A stretch of 64,000 nt of DNA, taken from the NCBI RefSeq assembly GCF_025060755.1, contig NZ_JANYUY010000034.1:1-64000 (forward strand), written 5' to 3'. Of the stretch, positions 17,652 to 26,402 are shown piece after piece (position 1 is the first letter of the stretch; each line of letters opens with the position of its first letter). The notes beneath the pieces were generated by a model. That model did no database searches and had not been told where the DNA came from. It saw only the letters and a list, made by a program, of their open reading frames with translations. Position numbers and translations under genes: made by a program. The stretch comes from Paenibacillus doosanensis. Lineage in GTDB: Bacteria > Bacillota > Bacilli > Paenibacillales > NBRC-103111.

Positions 17652-17842
17652 CGAGCCCGTTCCCGCACTGCAGCCAAGCGTATCCCTTGTTACTTTGCGG
17701 AGCAAAGAACAGGGGATGAACGCGGCTACCGGCACCAACGTCCCATCGAAGCGGCAATCCCATGAGTTTGCGCCAAACCTGCGGGGTCCAGGGGCGCGAG
17801 CGCCCGGGGTCCCCCTTGAGGTCAAGGGGGATTTAGGGGGAT
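17652..17842 (-). repeat. right inverted arm of the composite element
   Basis: Reverse-complement partner of 16318-16507, ending in the same AGGGGGAT-type border. On its inner side it has a hairpin, CCTGCCG..CGGCAGG (about 17578-17616), enclosing CTTTGCC/GGCAAAG. Confidence 0.9.
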
Positions 17843-17987
17843 CGTTTACGTTAGGGGGATCGGCCTTTTTTACTCTCTATTTATTTAATTTTAAGGTTTC
17901 TTTAAGGTTGGCGAGGCAATATATAAATCAAGGAAAGTAAATGAACTCAAGAAATCTTTAAAGCTAGTGGATGGAGGGGTTAACAAT

Positions 17988-19559
17988 ATGGAAGATAATA
18001 AAAAAGGATACGATGATTTTTTTCGCCGGCCTGAAGGCGATTCTTCTAACGATACTTCTTCCCGTGAAGCGGCGGGAAATTCGGATAGGGGCGAGGGGCA
18101 AGAGAAGCCGTCATACTATTATTCCTATGGGCCTTATAAATCCTCAATGAATCAAGATGAGACGAACGCTCACATTACATCTACGACAGGCAGCGGGGAG
18201 CCGGTGGAAGTGACGCCGCCTAGACCGGTAAGACCGTTCTCTTACAATGTCTCGGATGGCGGGGGCGACGATCCTATGAAAAACTGGCAGTTCCCGCAGC
18301 AAAAGAAAAGAGGCTCTTCGTTCCGAAGCGGGTTTATTGCTTTCTTGGCTGGGGCCGTCGTCGTCGGGGGGCTTATGTTCGCATCGGACAAGATGAATTT
18401 ATTTACCGGATCGAAGGGCGTCCTGGGCAGCACAGCGGCCCCGAGCTCCAGCCAATCCTCCAGCGGCGGAACGGCGAAGCCGACTTCGTTCAGCCTCGGC
18501 AGACCGGATAACATCGCGCAGATCGCCGAGCAATCGGGTCCTGCGGTGGTTAAGATCGAAACGAAGGTGAAGACTAAGGCAAGCAGCGGCAATTCGCTAT
18601 TCGACGATCCGTTTTTCCGCCAGTTTTTCGGAGGCAACGGAGGCGGTCAGCAAAGACAAAAAAGCCAGGACACCGAGCAATTGCAGCCGGGCGGAATGGG
18701 AACCGGGTTTATTTTTGAAAAATCCGGCTATATTCTGACCAACGAGCACGTGATCGACGGAGCGGCTGAAATTTGGGTGACGGTGCAGGGCTACGACCAG
18801 CCGTTCAAAGCGCAGCTGCTGGGCAACAGCTACGATCTCGATTTGGCCGCGCTCAAAATCGAACCGCAAGACGGCAAAGAATTCGCTTCCCTGCCGCTCG
18901 GCAAAGCGGAAGATACGAACGTAGGCGACTGGGTTGTCGCTATCGGTAACCCTTACGGCTTCGACCATACGGTAACGGTTGGGGTGCTCAGCGCCAAGGA
19001 ACGTCCGATCTCGATTCCCGACAGCCAAGGCACTCGCGAATACAAGCATTTGCTGCAAACCGACGCATCGATCAACCCCGGCAACTCCGGCGGGCCGCTG
19101 CTCAACTTGAACGGCGAAGTGATCGGGATCAATACGGCGGTCAGCGCGCAGGCGCAAGGGATCGGCTTCGCGATTCCGACAAGCACGATTTCCAGCGTTC
19201 TGGATAATTTGAAAAACAACGTAAAAATTCCTAAAGAGCCGTCCCCGTATATCGGCGTGCAGCTCGGGGCTATCGATAAAGAATGGGTTTCCGAGCTGAA
19301 GCTCGAAAATACCGATGGAGCGATCGTCTCCGACGTGGAACGCAAAAGTCCGGCATTCAAAGCGGGCATCCGCCCTTACGACGTTATCGTCGAGGTGAAC
19401 GGAACTAAGGTGAAAACTTCGCAAGAGGTTGTCGATAAAATCAAAGCTCTAAAAGTGAACGATCAAGCGACGCTCGGCGTTATGCGCGACGGCAAGAAAG
19501 AGTCGATCACCGTCACGATCGGGGACCGCAATGCCGAAGCCGACAATACCGGCAAATAA
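17988..19559 (+). CDS. htrA: HtrA-type membrane-anchored serine protease
   Basis: A 523-residue DegP/HtrA protease. The acidic, Ser/Gly-rich cytoplasmic N-terminus (1-105) precedes one membrane helix (about 113-133). The trypsin-like domain has the triad His254 (TNEHVID), Asp285 (LDLAALK) and Ser367 (GNSGGP). A PDZ domain (about 420-515) closes the protein. It would degrade misfolded proteins outside the membrane. GGAGGGG before the ATG at 17988 sets the start. It lies 145 bases after the composite repeat and 120 bases before an OmpR-type two-component pair, an arrangement that recalls CssRS control of htrA in Bacillus subtilis. No terminator was found before the regulator. Confidence 0.95.
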   Translation: MEDNKKGYDDFFRRPEGDSSNDTSSREAAGNSDRGEGQEKPSYYYSYGPYKSSMNQDETNAHITSTTGSGEPVEVTPPRPVRPFSYNVSDGGGDDPMKNWQFPQQKKRGSSFRSGFIAFLAGAVVVGGLMFASDKMNLFTGSKGVLGSTAAPSSSQSSSGGTAKPTSFSLGRPDNIAQIAEQSGPAVVKIETKVKTKASSGNSLFDDPFFRQFFGGNGGGQQRQKSQDTEQLQPGGMGTGFIFEKSGYILTNEHVIDGAAEIWVTVQGYDQPFKAQLLGNSYDLDLAALKIEPQDGKEFASLPLGKAEDTNVGDWVVAIGNPYGFDHTVTVGVLSAKERPISIPDSQGTREYKHLLQTDASINPGNSGGPLLNLNGEVIGINTAVSAQAQGIGFAIPTSTISSVLDNLKNNVKIPKEPSPYIGVQLGAIDKEWVSELKLENTDGAIVSDVERKSPAFKAGIRPYDVIVEVNGTKVKTSQEVVDKIKALKVNDQATLGVMRDGKKESITVTIGDRNAEADNTGK

Positions 19560-19626
19560 GAAACAGAAAAAGGTTAGATAACAGGAAAGAAGTAGAGCGA
19601 AGCCTTTTGTGTAGCTCTGCTTCTTT

Positions 19627-19656
19627 TTGTATCTGACATGCTAATTTTGATACAAT
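19627..19656 (+). promoter_or_regulatory. possible promoter of the response regulator
   Basis: TTGTAT (19627-19632), an 18-base spacer and TACAAT (19651-19656). The -35 half is weak. Confidence 0.4.
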
Positions 19657-19678
19657 AACTAATAAGGGCGGTGTTGCT

Positions 19679-20371
19679 ATGAGAGAAAAAATATTGGTAA
19701 TTGACGACGATGAAAAAATCACTTCCATGCTTCGCCGGTCGTTGGCATTCGAAGGCTATACGGTATTTACGGCCAATCACGGCATGGACGGCTTGAAGCA
19801 AATTTTGGAGCATGATCCTGATGCGGTTATTTTGGATGTGATGATGCCGCAGCTCGACGGCTGGGAGGTTGTCCGGCGTATCCGCGAAGGCGGGACGACG
19901 GTGCCGGTCCTGATGCTGACGGCCAAGGACGAGGTCGCCGACCGGGTCAAGGGGCTCGACATCGGAGCCGACGATTATTTGGTGAAGCCGTTCGCGCTCG
20001 AAGAGCTGCTTGCGCGGATTCGAGTGCTGCTGCGCCGCAAGACGGCGGAGAAAGCGGAACAGCCGACGAACCGGCTCCAGTACCAGGACGTCTTCATGGA
20101 TCTGGACACCCGGGAGGTATTCCGCGGCGGCCAGTTGATCGAGCTGACGACGAAGGAATTCGAGCTGCTGCATTTATTTATGCAAAATCCGAAGCGGGTG
20201 CTTTCCCGCGATTTGATTATGGAAAAAATATGGGGTTACGACTATAGCGGCGAGTCGAACGTCCTTGAGGTTTATATTGCGCTGCTTAGACAAAAAACGG
20301 AGGAGCATGGGCACAAGCGGATGATTCAAACCGTTCGCGGAGCCGGGTATGTATTGAGAGGAGAGGGCTGA
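19679..20371 (+). CDS. OmpR-family response regulator next to htrA
   Basis: A 230-residue two-domain regulator. The receiver domain has Asp10/Asp11, the phosphorylation site Asp53 (VILDVMMP), Thr81 and Lys103 (LVKPF). The C-terminal winged helix (about 130-228) includes ELTTKEFELLHLF and VRGAGYVLR. It binds DNA as an OmpR/PhoB-type activator or repressor. AGGGCGG precedes the ATG. The cognate kinase starts three bases after its stop, so the two are co-translated. The neighbouring htrA suggests an envelope-stress role as for CssR, although sequence also resembles MprA-type regulators. Confidence 0.93.
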   Translation: MREKILVIDDDEKITSMLRRSLAFEGYTVFTANHGMDGLKQILEHDPDAVILDVMMPQLDGWEVVRRIREGGTTVPVLMLTAKDEVADRVKGLDIGADDYLVKPFALEELLARIRVLLRRKTAEKAEQPTNRLQYQDVFMDLDTREVFRGGQLIELTTKEFELLHLFMQNPKRVLSRDLIMEKIWGYDYSGESNVLEVYIALLRQKTEEHGHKRMIQTVRGAGYVLRGEG

Positions 20372-20373
20372 CG

Positions 20374-21900
20374 TTGTCCATTCGTCTTCGTCTAACATTA
20401 TGGTATACGGGCATTTTGTCGGTCACGATATTGCTATTCGGCTTCGGATTGTACGGTCTGCTTTATTTTAACAACTACAACTATTATAAAGAGGATCTGA
20501 CGAATCAGGCGAACGATGTATACGCCCGCATTCAGCCGCGGATGGTCATTACGCTCGGAGGCGGCGTCAGCTGGGATTTCGGACTGCAGGGCAGAGATTT
20601 GCTCAAAAGCTCCACGACGTTCTACCAGCTGGACAATTTTCTTAACGGAAGGACCGATAAATCGTCCAATTTGCAGCAGCTGCAGCTGACGCTTCCCGAG
20701 CTGACCGACAAGCAGAAGCAAGCGCTGATTCAGGATCAAAGCCTGATCCGCAAAACGAAAATTGAAAATCTCGATTTTATCGTCTACAGCCTGCCCATCA
20801 CGGTGCTCAAAAACGGCCAGCAGCAGCTGGCCGGCGTTTTTCAGGCGGCGGTCTATACGGAGTCGTTCGAGAAGCTGTTCGCGCTGCTGCGCATCATTCT
20901 CATATCCGCATCGATCGTGACGATATTGCTGGCGGCCTCGATCGGCTGGTTCCTTGCGCGCAAGGCGCTCAGACCGATCGATCAGGTCATCGCCGCGGCG
21001 GATCAGATTGAGAAGGGCGCCGATCTCGGCAACCGGATCAATTACGACGGACCTGATGATGAGATCGGAAGATTGACCAATACGATCAACGGCATGCTAG
21101 GGCGCCTCCAGACGACCTATTCCGATCTGGAGGAAGCTTACCGGAGGCAGCGCCGGTTTGTGTCAGATGCATCTCACGAGCTCAGAACCCCGCTAACGAC
21201 GATCCGGGGCAATGTCGATTTGCTGGAGAAGATGTGGCGGCAAACCGCCGCCATCGGCGAGCTGCAAGACCGTCAGCAGCTGGAGATGTCGCTTGAGGCT
21301 ATGCATGACATCGCCGGCGAATCCGAACGGATGACGCGGCTTGTGAACGACTTGCTGGCGCTGGCCAGAGCCGATGCGGGCTTTCAGATGGAGAAGAGCG
21401 AAATGGAGCTGAAGCCGATTGTCGACCAGGTCATTCGCAGGGCGCAGCTGCTTCCGCATAACGTCGATTGGCAGGCCGGAGATTTGAGTGCGTTGGAGGG
21501 CGTTGTCGTCATAGGCAATCGCGATTACCTGCAGCAGCTGTTGTTCATTTTCGTCGAAAATGCTTTTAAATATACGGAGCATGGCTATGTGAAGCTGGAT
21601 GCGCTGCGCATGAACGATCAGATCGGGGTGCGGATCGAGGACACGGGAATCGGCATGGATAAGGAAGAGATACCGCTCATTTTCGAACGCTTCTACAGAG
21701 CCGATCCGTCCAGAGGCAAGACATCGGGCACCGGTCTCGGGCTATCGATCGCCAAGTGGATTATCGACGAGCATCAAGGCTCTATCGAGGTGAAGACGCG
21801 CAAGGATGAAGGGAGCACTTTTGTCATCTGGCTTCCTATGCTAGAGGATTCGACAACATTCGTGCACAGGCATTCCCTAGAGGAGAGTAATCAGGTATAA
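20374..21900 (+). CDS. HAMP-containing sensor histidine kinase (TTG start)
   Basis: A 508-residue membrane sensor, partner of the regulator just upstream. TM1 is about 8-31, an extracytoplasmic sensor loop is about 32-165, and TM2 is about 172-194. These are followed by HAMP (about 195-248), HisKA with His268 (SDASHELRTPL) and an HATPase domain with N, G1 (EDTGIGMDKEE) and G2 (GTGLGLSIAK) boxes. The start is TTG, since no ATG or GTG lies near the AGAGGAGAGGG ribosome site that overlaps the regulator end. The extracellular loop resembles no sensor domain I can name; envelope protein stress is the likely signal given htrA. Confidence 0.92.
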   Translation: MSIRLRLTLWYTGILSVTILLFGFGLYGLLYFNNYNYYKEDLTNQANDVYARIQPRMVITLGGGVSWDFGLQGRDLLKSSTTFYQLDNFLNGRTDKSSNLQQLQLTLPELTDKQKQALIQDQSLIRKTKIENLDFIVYSLPITVLKNGQQQLAGVFQAAVYTESFEKLFALLRIILISASIVTILLAASIGWFLARKALRPIDQVIAAADQIEKGADLGNRINYDGPDDEIGRLTNTINGMLGRLQTTYSDLEEAYRRQRRFVSDASHELRTPLTTIRGNVDLLEKMWRQTAAIGELQDRQQLEMSLEAMHDIAGESERMTRLVNDLLALARADAGFQMEKSEMELKPIVDQVIRRAQLLPHNVDWQAGDLSALEGVVVIGNRDYLQQLLFIFVENAFKYTEHGYVKLDALRMNDQIGVRIEDTGIGMDKEEIPLIFERFYRADPSRGKTSGTGLGLSIAKWIIDEHQGSIEVKTRKDEGSTFVIWLPMLEDSTTFVHRHSLEESNQV

Positions 21901-21924
21901 TGGATGTGAAGGGCAGGTGCAGGA

Positions 21925-22878
21925 ATGGACATTATCAAAATCTCGCCTCGAGGCTACTGCTACGGGGTTGTAGATGCCATGGCGCTGGCTATGCAAACGG
22001 CAAAAAATTTGGATCTGCCGAAACCCGTGTATATTTTAGGCATGATTGTGCATAATTCCCATGTTACGGATTATTTTGATAAAGAAGGCGTTATTACGCT
22101 GGACGGACCGAATCGTCTGGAAATTCTTGAACAGGTGGAAAAGGGCACGGTTATTTTTACCGCTCACGGCGTATCGCCGGAAGTGCGCAAGCTTGCCAGA
22201 GATAAAGGGTTGACGGTAGTAGACGCTACATGCCCGGACGTTACGAAGACCCACGATCTGATCAGGGAAAAAACGGCGGAAGATTATCACGTCATTTATA
22301 TAGGAAAGAAGGGGCATCCGGAGCCGGAAGGAGCGATCGGAGTAGCGCCGGGACGCGTGCACTTGATCGAGAAGCTTGAAGAGATCGAGAAGCTGGAGCT
22401 GGGCTCGGAGAAGATCATCATTACGAATCAGACGACGATGAGCCAGTGGGACATTAAACATATTATGAACCGGCTGCTGGAGAAGTTCCCTCGGGCCGAA
22501 ATTCACAACGAAATTTGTTTGGCGACCCAAGTGCGGCAGGAGGCGGTAGCGGAGCAGGCGAAGGATGCCGATCTCGTGCTGGTCGTAGGCGACCCGCGCA
22601 GCAACAACTCGAACCGGCTCGCGCAAGTGGCCGAGGAGATCGCCGGGGTCAAGGCGTACCGGATTGGAGACATAACGGAGCTGCGCCGCGAATGGCTGGA
22701 GCCGGTGAGGCGAGTGGCCGTAACTTCAGGCGCTTCTACGCCGACACCAATCACTAAGGAAGTCATAAACTATTTGGAACAGCTTGATCCAAACGATCCG
22801 GAAACTTGGGAAATCAAGCGAACCATTAATTTCGAGAAGCTGATTCCGCCGGTGAAGAAAAAAGCGGGAAACGAATAA
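21925..22878 (+). CDS. ispH: 4-hydroxy-3-methylbut-2-enyl diphosphate reductase
   Basis: A 317-residue iron-sulfur enzyme that makes IPP and DMAPP in the last step of the MEP isoprenoid pathway. The three cluster cysteines are Cys12 (RGYCYGV), Cys103 (ATCPDV) and Cys198 (NEICLAT). The catalytic region KGHPEPEG contains the conserved His131 and Glu133, and SSPTP-like SGASTPTP is near the end. CAGGTGCAGG precedes the ATG. It follows the kinase by 24 bases and precedes a DUF2062 gene by 21, so it may share transcripts with both, but function links are not evident. Confidence 0.96.
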   Translation: MDIIKISPRGYCYGVVDAMALAMQTAKNLDLPKPVYILGMIVHNSHVTDYFDKEGVITLDGPNRLEILEQVEKGTVIFTAHGVSPEVRKLARDKGLTVVDATCPDVTKTHDLIREKTAEDYHVIYIGKKGHPEPEGAIGVAPGRVHLIEKLEEIEKLELGSEKIIITNQTTMSQWDIKHIMNRLLEKFPRAEIHNEICLATQVRQEAVAEQAKDADLVLVVGDPRSNNSNRLAQVAEEIAGVKAYRIGDITELRREWLEPVRRVAVTSGASTPTPITKEVINYLEQLDPNDPETWEIKRTINFEKLIPPVKKKAGNE

Positions 22879-22899
22879 CAAACGTTAGGATGAAGGGAT

Positions 22900-23439
22900 A
22901 TGCAGCAGAAGAGAACGGCAAAAAGCAAAAAGCCTTTTCATGTCCGCAATATTGCACGCTGGTTTAAATACAAATATTTGCTGCTGACTCGGGCTAAAGG
23001 CGGGCCAAGCATGGTTGCGATGGGGTTTTCCATCGGTTTGGCTATAGAAATGTTCACGCTGCCGACGGCTGGACTTGCATTCTTCCTTATATTTCCATTC
23101 GTTTATTTGTTTCGAGGGAGTATGGCTGCGGCTTTGATCGGCTTCGTTTTCGGCAAAGTGATCTATATTCCCATGACGTACTTCCACATGAAGGTTGGAG
23201 GCGCGCTTATGCCGCACGGCGCCCGCAAGTTTCTTGCGTATCATCTGCCCGATTGGATGGATGCGTTTATCCGCTCGAACCTGAAGCTGTTTATCGGCGG
23301 CGTCATTGTCGGAATCTTCCTCGGTTTGCTTGTGTACTTCCCGATCAAATGGGGACTTGAATTGTACGACTCGCGGCGCAAGGAAAAGCGGAAAAAAAGA
23401 AAGGCTCAGCTGATGGTCAGACCGGAGTCGACGCAATAA
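22900..23439 (+). CDS. DUF2062 membrane protein
   Basis: A 179-residue protein with a basic N-terminus (QQKRTAKSKKPF) and hydrophobic helices at about 34-55, 58-72, 75-95 and 130-155. A basic tail (SRRKEKRKKRKAQ) completes it. The pattern GGPSMVAMGFSIGLAIEMFTLP fits DUF2062, a family of small inner-membrane proteins of unknown function sometimes fused to glycosyltransferases. GAAGGG precedes the ATG at 22900. It lies directly behind ispH and ends at a strong terminator. Confidence 0.8.
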   Translation: MQQKRTAKSKKPFHVRNIARWFKYKYLLLTRAKGGPSMVAMGFSIGLAIEMFTLPTAGLAFFLIFPFVYLFRGSMAAALIGFVFGKVIYIPMTYFHMKVGGALMPHGARKFLAYHLPDWMDAFIRSNLKLFIGGVIVGIFLGLLVYFPIKWGLELYDSRRKEKRKKRKAQLMVRPESTQ

Positions 23440-23450
23440 AAAAGGAAAAT

Positions 23451-23479
23451 AAAGCCTCCTACTTGACGGGAGGCTTTTT
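23451..23479 (+). terminator. terminator of ispH-DUF2062 unit
   Basis: AAAGCCTCC-tacttgacg-GGAGGCTTT followed by T-rich sequence. Confidence 0.9.
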
Positions 23480-23573
23480 CTTATTGTATAGTTACTTTAG
23501 TGATTAAAAGCTTAAAAGCGTATAAGCGTCGAAGCGTTCAAGTGAATTTTGTATAAAAGGGAGTGCTGTTATT

Positions 23574-24617
23574 ATGATCGTTATTATTTCGAATAAAGTA
23601 TCCGAAGAGAGAATTCAGGAAATTGTCCATCATATCGAAAAGCACGAGGTGCAGGCGCATGTGTCCAAAGGAGTGGACCGCACCGTGATCGGCATTATCG
23701 GCAAAGCCGATCCGATGCTTGCCGAGCAGCTTCGCCAACTATCGGGCGTAGAGCAGGTGGTGAAAATCTCCAAATCGTATAAGCTGGCGAGCCGCGATTT
23801 CCATCCGGCGGATACGGTCATCAAAATTAAGGATGTGGAGATCGGCGGGGAGCAGCTCGTTATCATGGGCGGACCTTGCGCCGTAGAGTCTCCCGAGCAA
23901 ATCGATGAAATCGCCCGGCTCGTGAAAGCAGCGGGTGCGCAGGTGCTGCGCGGCGGCGCCTTCAAACCGAGAACCGGCCCTTACAGCTTCCAGGGCGTCG
24001 GCGTGGAAGGTCTCGTCATGATGGCGGAAGCGGGCAAGAAGCACGGTCTTCTGACGATTACCGAAGTGATGACGCCGGAGTATGTAGATGTATGCGCCGA
24101 ATACGCGGATATTTTGCAGGTCGGTACGCGCAATATGCAGAACTTCGATTTGCTCCGCAAGCTCGGAACGATTCAGACGCCGGTTCTGTTGAAGAGAGGG
24201 TTCAGCTCTACGTACGACGAATTCCTGAACGCCGCCGAGTACATTTTGGCCGGAGGCAATCCGAACGTAATGCTCTGCGAGCGCGGAATCCGAACATTCG
24301 AACCTTACACGAGAAATACGCTCGATCTCGCCGCCATCCCGGCGCTGCAATCGCTCAGCCATCTGCCGGTCATTTCCGATCCGAGCCACGGCACGGGGCG
24401 CAGAGAGCTGGTCGAGCCGATGAGTAAAGCTTCCGTAGCCGCAGGCGCTAACGGGCTGATCGTGGAAATGCATACCGATCCGGACAATTCGATGACAGGA
24501 GACGGGGTTCAATCGCTGTTCCCGGATCAATTCGCCAAGCTGATGGTCGATTTGGAGAAGCTGGCTCCGCTGGTAGGCAAACGGTTTGATACGAAAAAAG
24601 AGTCAATTACCGTATAA
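23574..24617 (+). CDS. aroF: 3-deoxy-7-phosphoheptulonate synthase (type I beta)
   Basis: A 347-residue DAHP synthase, which condenses PEP and erythrose-4-phosphate to open the shikimate pathway. An N-terminal ferredoxin-like regulatory domain (about 1-68) precedes the barrel, as in the Thermotoga-type enzyme that is feedback-inhibited by aromatic amino acids. Motifs seen are MGGPCAVES, RGGAFKPRTGPYSFQG, GTRNMQN, LLKRG and SDPSHGTG. GGGAGTG lies upstream of the ATG at 23574. It is monocistronic, flanked by terminators on both sides. AAGCGT is repeated several times in 23510-23540; I see no leader-peptide or T-box control. Confidence 0.95.
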   Translation: MIVIISNKVSEERIQEIVHHIEKHEVQAHVSKGVDRTVIGIIGKADPMLAEQLRQLSGVEQVVKISKSYKLASRDFHPADTVIKIKDVEIGGEQLVIMGGPCAVESPEQIDEIARLVKAAGAQVLRGGAFKPRTGPYSFQGVGVEGLVMMAEAGKKHGLLTITEVMTPEYVDVCAEYADILQVGTRNMQNFDLLRKLGTIQTPVLLKRGFSSTYDEFLNAAEYILAGGNPNVMLCERGIRTFEPYTRNTLDLAAIPALQSLSHLPVISDPSHGTGRRELVEPMSKASVAAGANGLIVEMHTDPDNSMTGDGVQSLFPDQFAKLMVDLEKLAPLVGKRFDTKKESITV

Positions 24618-24642
24618 TCTCACAAGCAAATAAATAAATGAC

Positions 24643-24684
24643 AAGACTTGATTTCCCGTTAATGAGGAGATCAAGTCTTTTTTT
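24643..24684 (+). terminator. terminator of DAHP synthase gene
   Basis: AAGACTTGAT (24643-24652) pairs with ATCAAGTCTT (24670-24679), then TTTTT. Confidence 0.92.
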
Positions 24685-24713
24685 GTCGAAAATATGAACA
24701 AAATCGATCGATG

Positions 24714-24730
24714 TGTGAGAATACCTTACA
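24714..24730 (+). promoter_or_regulatory. GlnR/TnrA box upstream of glnA
   Basis: TGTGAGAATACCTTACA matches TGTNAN7TNACA at every fixed position. It ends 28 bases before the -35 element of the glnA promoter, a position compatible with activation by TnrA or repression by GlnR. Confidence 0.8.
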
Positions 24731-24758
24731 TATCCATAAAAAATACCTGACATAACTA

Positions 24759-24788
24759 TTGACGGTTATTCACGAAAAGTTTTATAAT
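24759..24788 (+). promoter_or_regulatory. sigmaA promoter of glnA
   Basis: TTGACG (24759-24764), an 18-base spacer and TATAAT (24783-24788). An ~80-base leader follows. Confidence 0.8.
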
Positions 24789-24867
24789 AACACCATAATA
24801 AATAAAAAACTTGAACAATGTACGAACAAACCGTGAAGAATGTTCGGAAATTAGGAGGTTGGCTACA

Positions 24868-26292
24868 ATGTCAATTCAAAACGTATTAAGCATCCTTAAA
24901 GAAAAAGGCATCGAGTGGGTAGATTTTCGCTTTGTCGATCTTTCCGGTAGAGCTCATCATATTTCCTTGCCAGCGAATGAAGTTGACGAAGCTACATTTG
25001 TGAACGGGGTAGCGTTCGACGGATCTTCTATTCCTGGTTTCAAAGGTATTGAAGAATCTGACATGGTTATGCTTCCTGATACCGAGACGGTATATGTAGA
25101 CCCTTTTACTGCTCATCCTACGCTGATCGTGATGTGTAATATCCACACTCCTGAAGGCGAGCGCTATGATCGTGACCCGCGGAGCATTGCTCAAAAAGCG
25201 GAAGAGTACTTGCAATCGGCAGGAGTAGGCACAACGGCATTCTTTGCCCCTGAATCCGAATTTTTCATCTTCGACGAAGTTCGTTTCGAGAGCGGACAAA
25301 ACAAATCTTCTTATTTCGTAGATTCCGAAGAAGCTCACTGGAACTCGAACCGTAAAGAAGAAGGCGGAAACCTTGGCTTCAAAGTCGGTCATAAAGGCGG
25401 TTACGTGCCTGTAGGTCCTACGGATACGCAGCAAGACATTCGCAGCGAAATGTGTCGTCTGTTGATGGAAGCCGGTCTTCGTATCGAGCGCCATCACCAT
25501 GAAGTGGCTACCGCCGGTCAAGGCGAAATTAACTTCCGCTTCGACACATTGACTACAACGGCCGATAACCTGATGAAATATAAATATATCGTACAAAACA
25601 CAGCCAGACAATACGGCAAAGTGGCTACGTTTATGCCAAAACCGCTGTTCGGCGACAACGGAAGCGGCATGCACGTTCACCAATCGATCTTCGACGGCGA
25701 TACTCCTCTTTTCTATGAAAAAGGCGGCTACGCTAACCTGAGTGAAATGGCATTGAACTACATCGGCGGTATCTTGTACCATGCGCCTGCTTTGATCGCG
25801 TTGACGAACCCGTCCACGAACTCGTTCAAACGTCTGGTTCCTGGCTACGAAGCGCCGGTTAACCTGGCATTCTCCAAAGGCAACCGTTCCGCAGCGATTC
25901 GTATTCCGGTTGGCGCCGTTACGCCTAAAGGCTGTCGTATTGAGTTCCGTACTCCGGACTCCACCGCGAACCCTTACCTTGCTTTCGCAGCTATGCTGAT
26001 GGCCGGTTTGGACGGCATCAAGAAGAAAATCGACCCTCGCGCTCTCGGCTATGGTCCGCTGGATAAAAACATCTACGACCTGTCCGACGCAGAAAAAGGC
26101 GAAATCCGCAGCGTGCCTGGCACGTTGGACGAAGCTCTTAACGCTCTGGAAGCCGACTATGAGTTCTTGACTGAAGGCGGCGTATTCACGAAAGACTTCA
26201 TCGATAACTACATCGGTTTGAAACGCAGCGAAGCCAAAGCCGTATCCATCCGGATTCATCCGCATGAATACTCCTTGTACTTCGATCTGTAA
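24868..26292 (+). CDS. glnA: glutamine synthetase, GSI-beta type
   Basis: A 474-residue type I glutamine synthetase. Catalytic blocks include FDGSSI, PESEFFIFD, HHHEVATAGQGE, KPLFGDNGSGMH and NRSAAIRIP. Several traits point to the proteobacterial GSI-beta branch and away from the ~444-residue GSI-alpha of Bacillus: the extended length, the DPRSIAQKAEEYL insert region, DKNIYDL with Tyr403 at the adenylylation position, and the C-terminus HPHEYSLYFDL. Gly replaces the feedback Arg of GSI-alpha in GFKGIEESD. AGGAGG precedes the ATG at 24868. Third positions look less GC-rich than in neighbouring genes, so a different codon regime (high expression or acquisition) is possible. A GlnR/TnrA box lies upstream. 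Confidence 0.95.
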   Translation: MSIQNVLSILKEKGIEWVDFRFVDLSGRAHHISLPANEVDEATFVNGVAFDGSSIPGFKGIEESDMVMLPDTETVYVDPFTAHPTLIVMCNIHTPEGERYDRDPRSIAQKAEEYLQSAGVGTTAFFAPESEFFIFDEVRFESGQNKSSYFVDSEEAHWNSNRKEEGGNLGFKVGHKGGYVPVGPTDTQQDIRSEMCRLLMEAGLRIERHHHEVATAGQGEINFRFDTLTTTADNLMKYKYIVQNTARQYGKVATFMPKPLFGDNGSGMHVHQSIFDGDTPLFYEKGGYANLSEMALNYIGGILYHAPALIALTNPSTNSFKRLVPGYEAPVNLAFSKGNRSAAIRIPVGAVTPKGCRIEFRTPDSTANPYLAFAAMLMAGLDGIKKKIDPRALGYGPLDKNIYDLSDAEKGEIRSVPGTLDEALNALEADYEFLTEGGVFTKDFIDNYIGLKRSEAKAVSIRIHPHEYSLYFDL

Positions 26293-26321
26293 GATCCGCT
26301 CTAATACGATCTATATAATAG

Positions 26322-26362
26322 AAAGAAGGCAGTCCCGGTTCATATTCGGGGCTGCCTTCTTT
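26322..26362. terminator. bidirectional terminator between glnA and comB-like gene
   Basis: AAAGAAGGCAG (26322-26332) pairs with CTGCCTTCTTT (26352-26362) with an inner CCC/GGG. It serves the convergent transcripts. Confidence 0.8.
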
Positions 26363-26402
26363 GTGCTGAAGGACGGCTGCACGCCGCCGGGTGCTCCGGC
26401 GG

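Larger units (their letters stand above)
16318..17842. mobile_element. composite repeat element without transposase (MITE-like)
   Basis: A 1.5-kb block bounded by inverted arms (16318-16507 and 17652-17842) that each begin ATCCCCCTA-A/T-ATCCCCCTT. The core holds seven ~123-base direct repeats and a short AT-rich zone (17426-17560) with an AGAGACGC..GCGTCTCT terminator-like hairpin. No transposase frame is present; long frames inside are repeat read-through. It fits a non-autonomous or decayed mobile repeat moved by a recombinase elsewhere, but that is inference. Confidence 0.75.
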
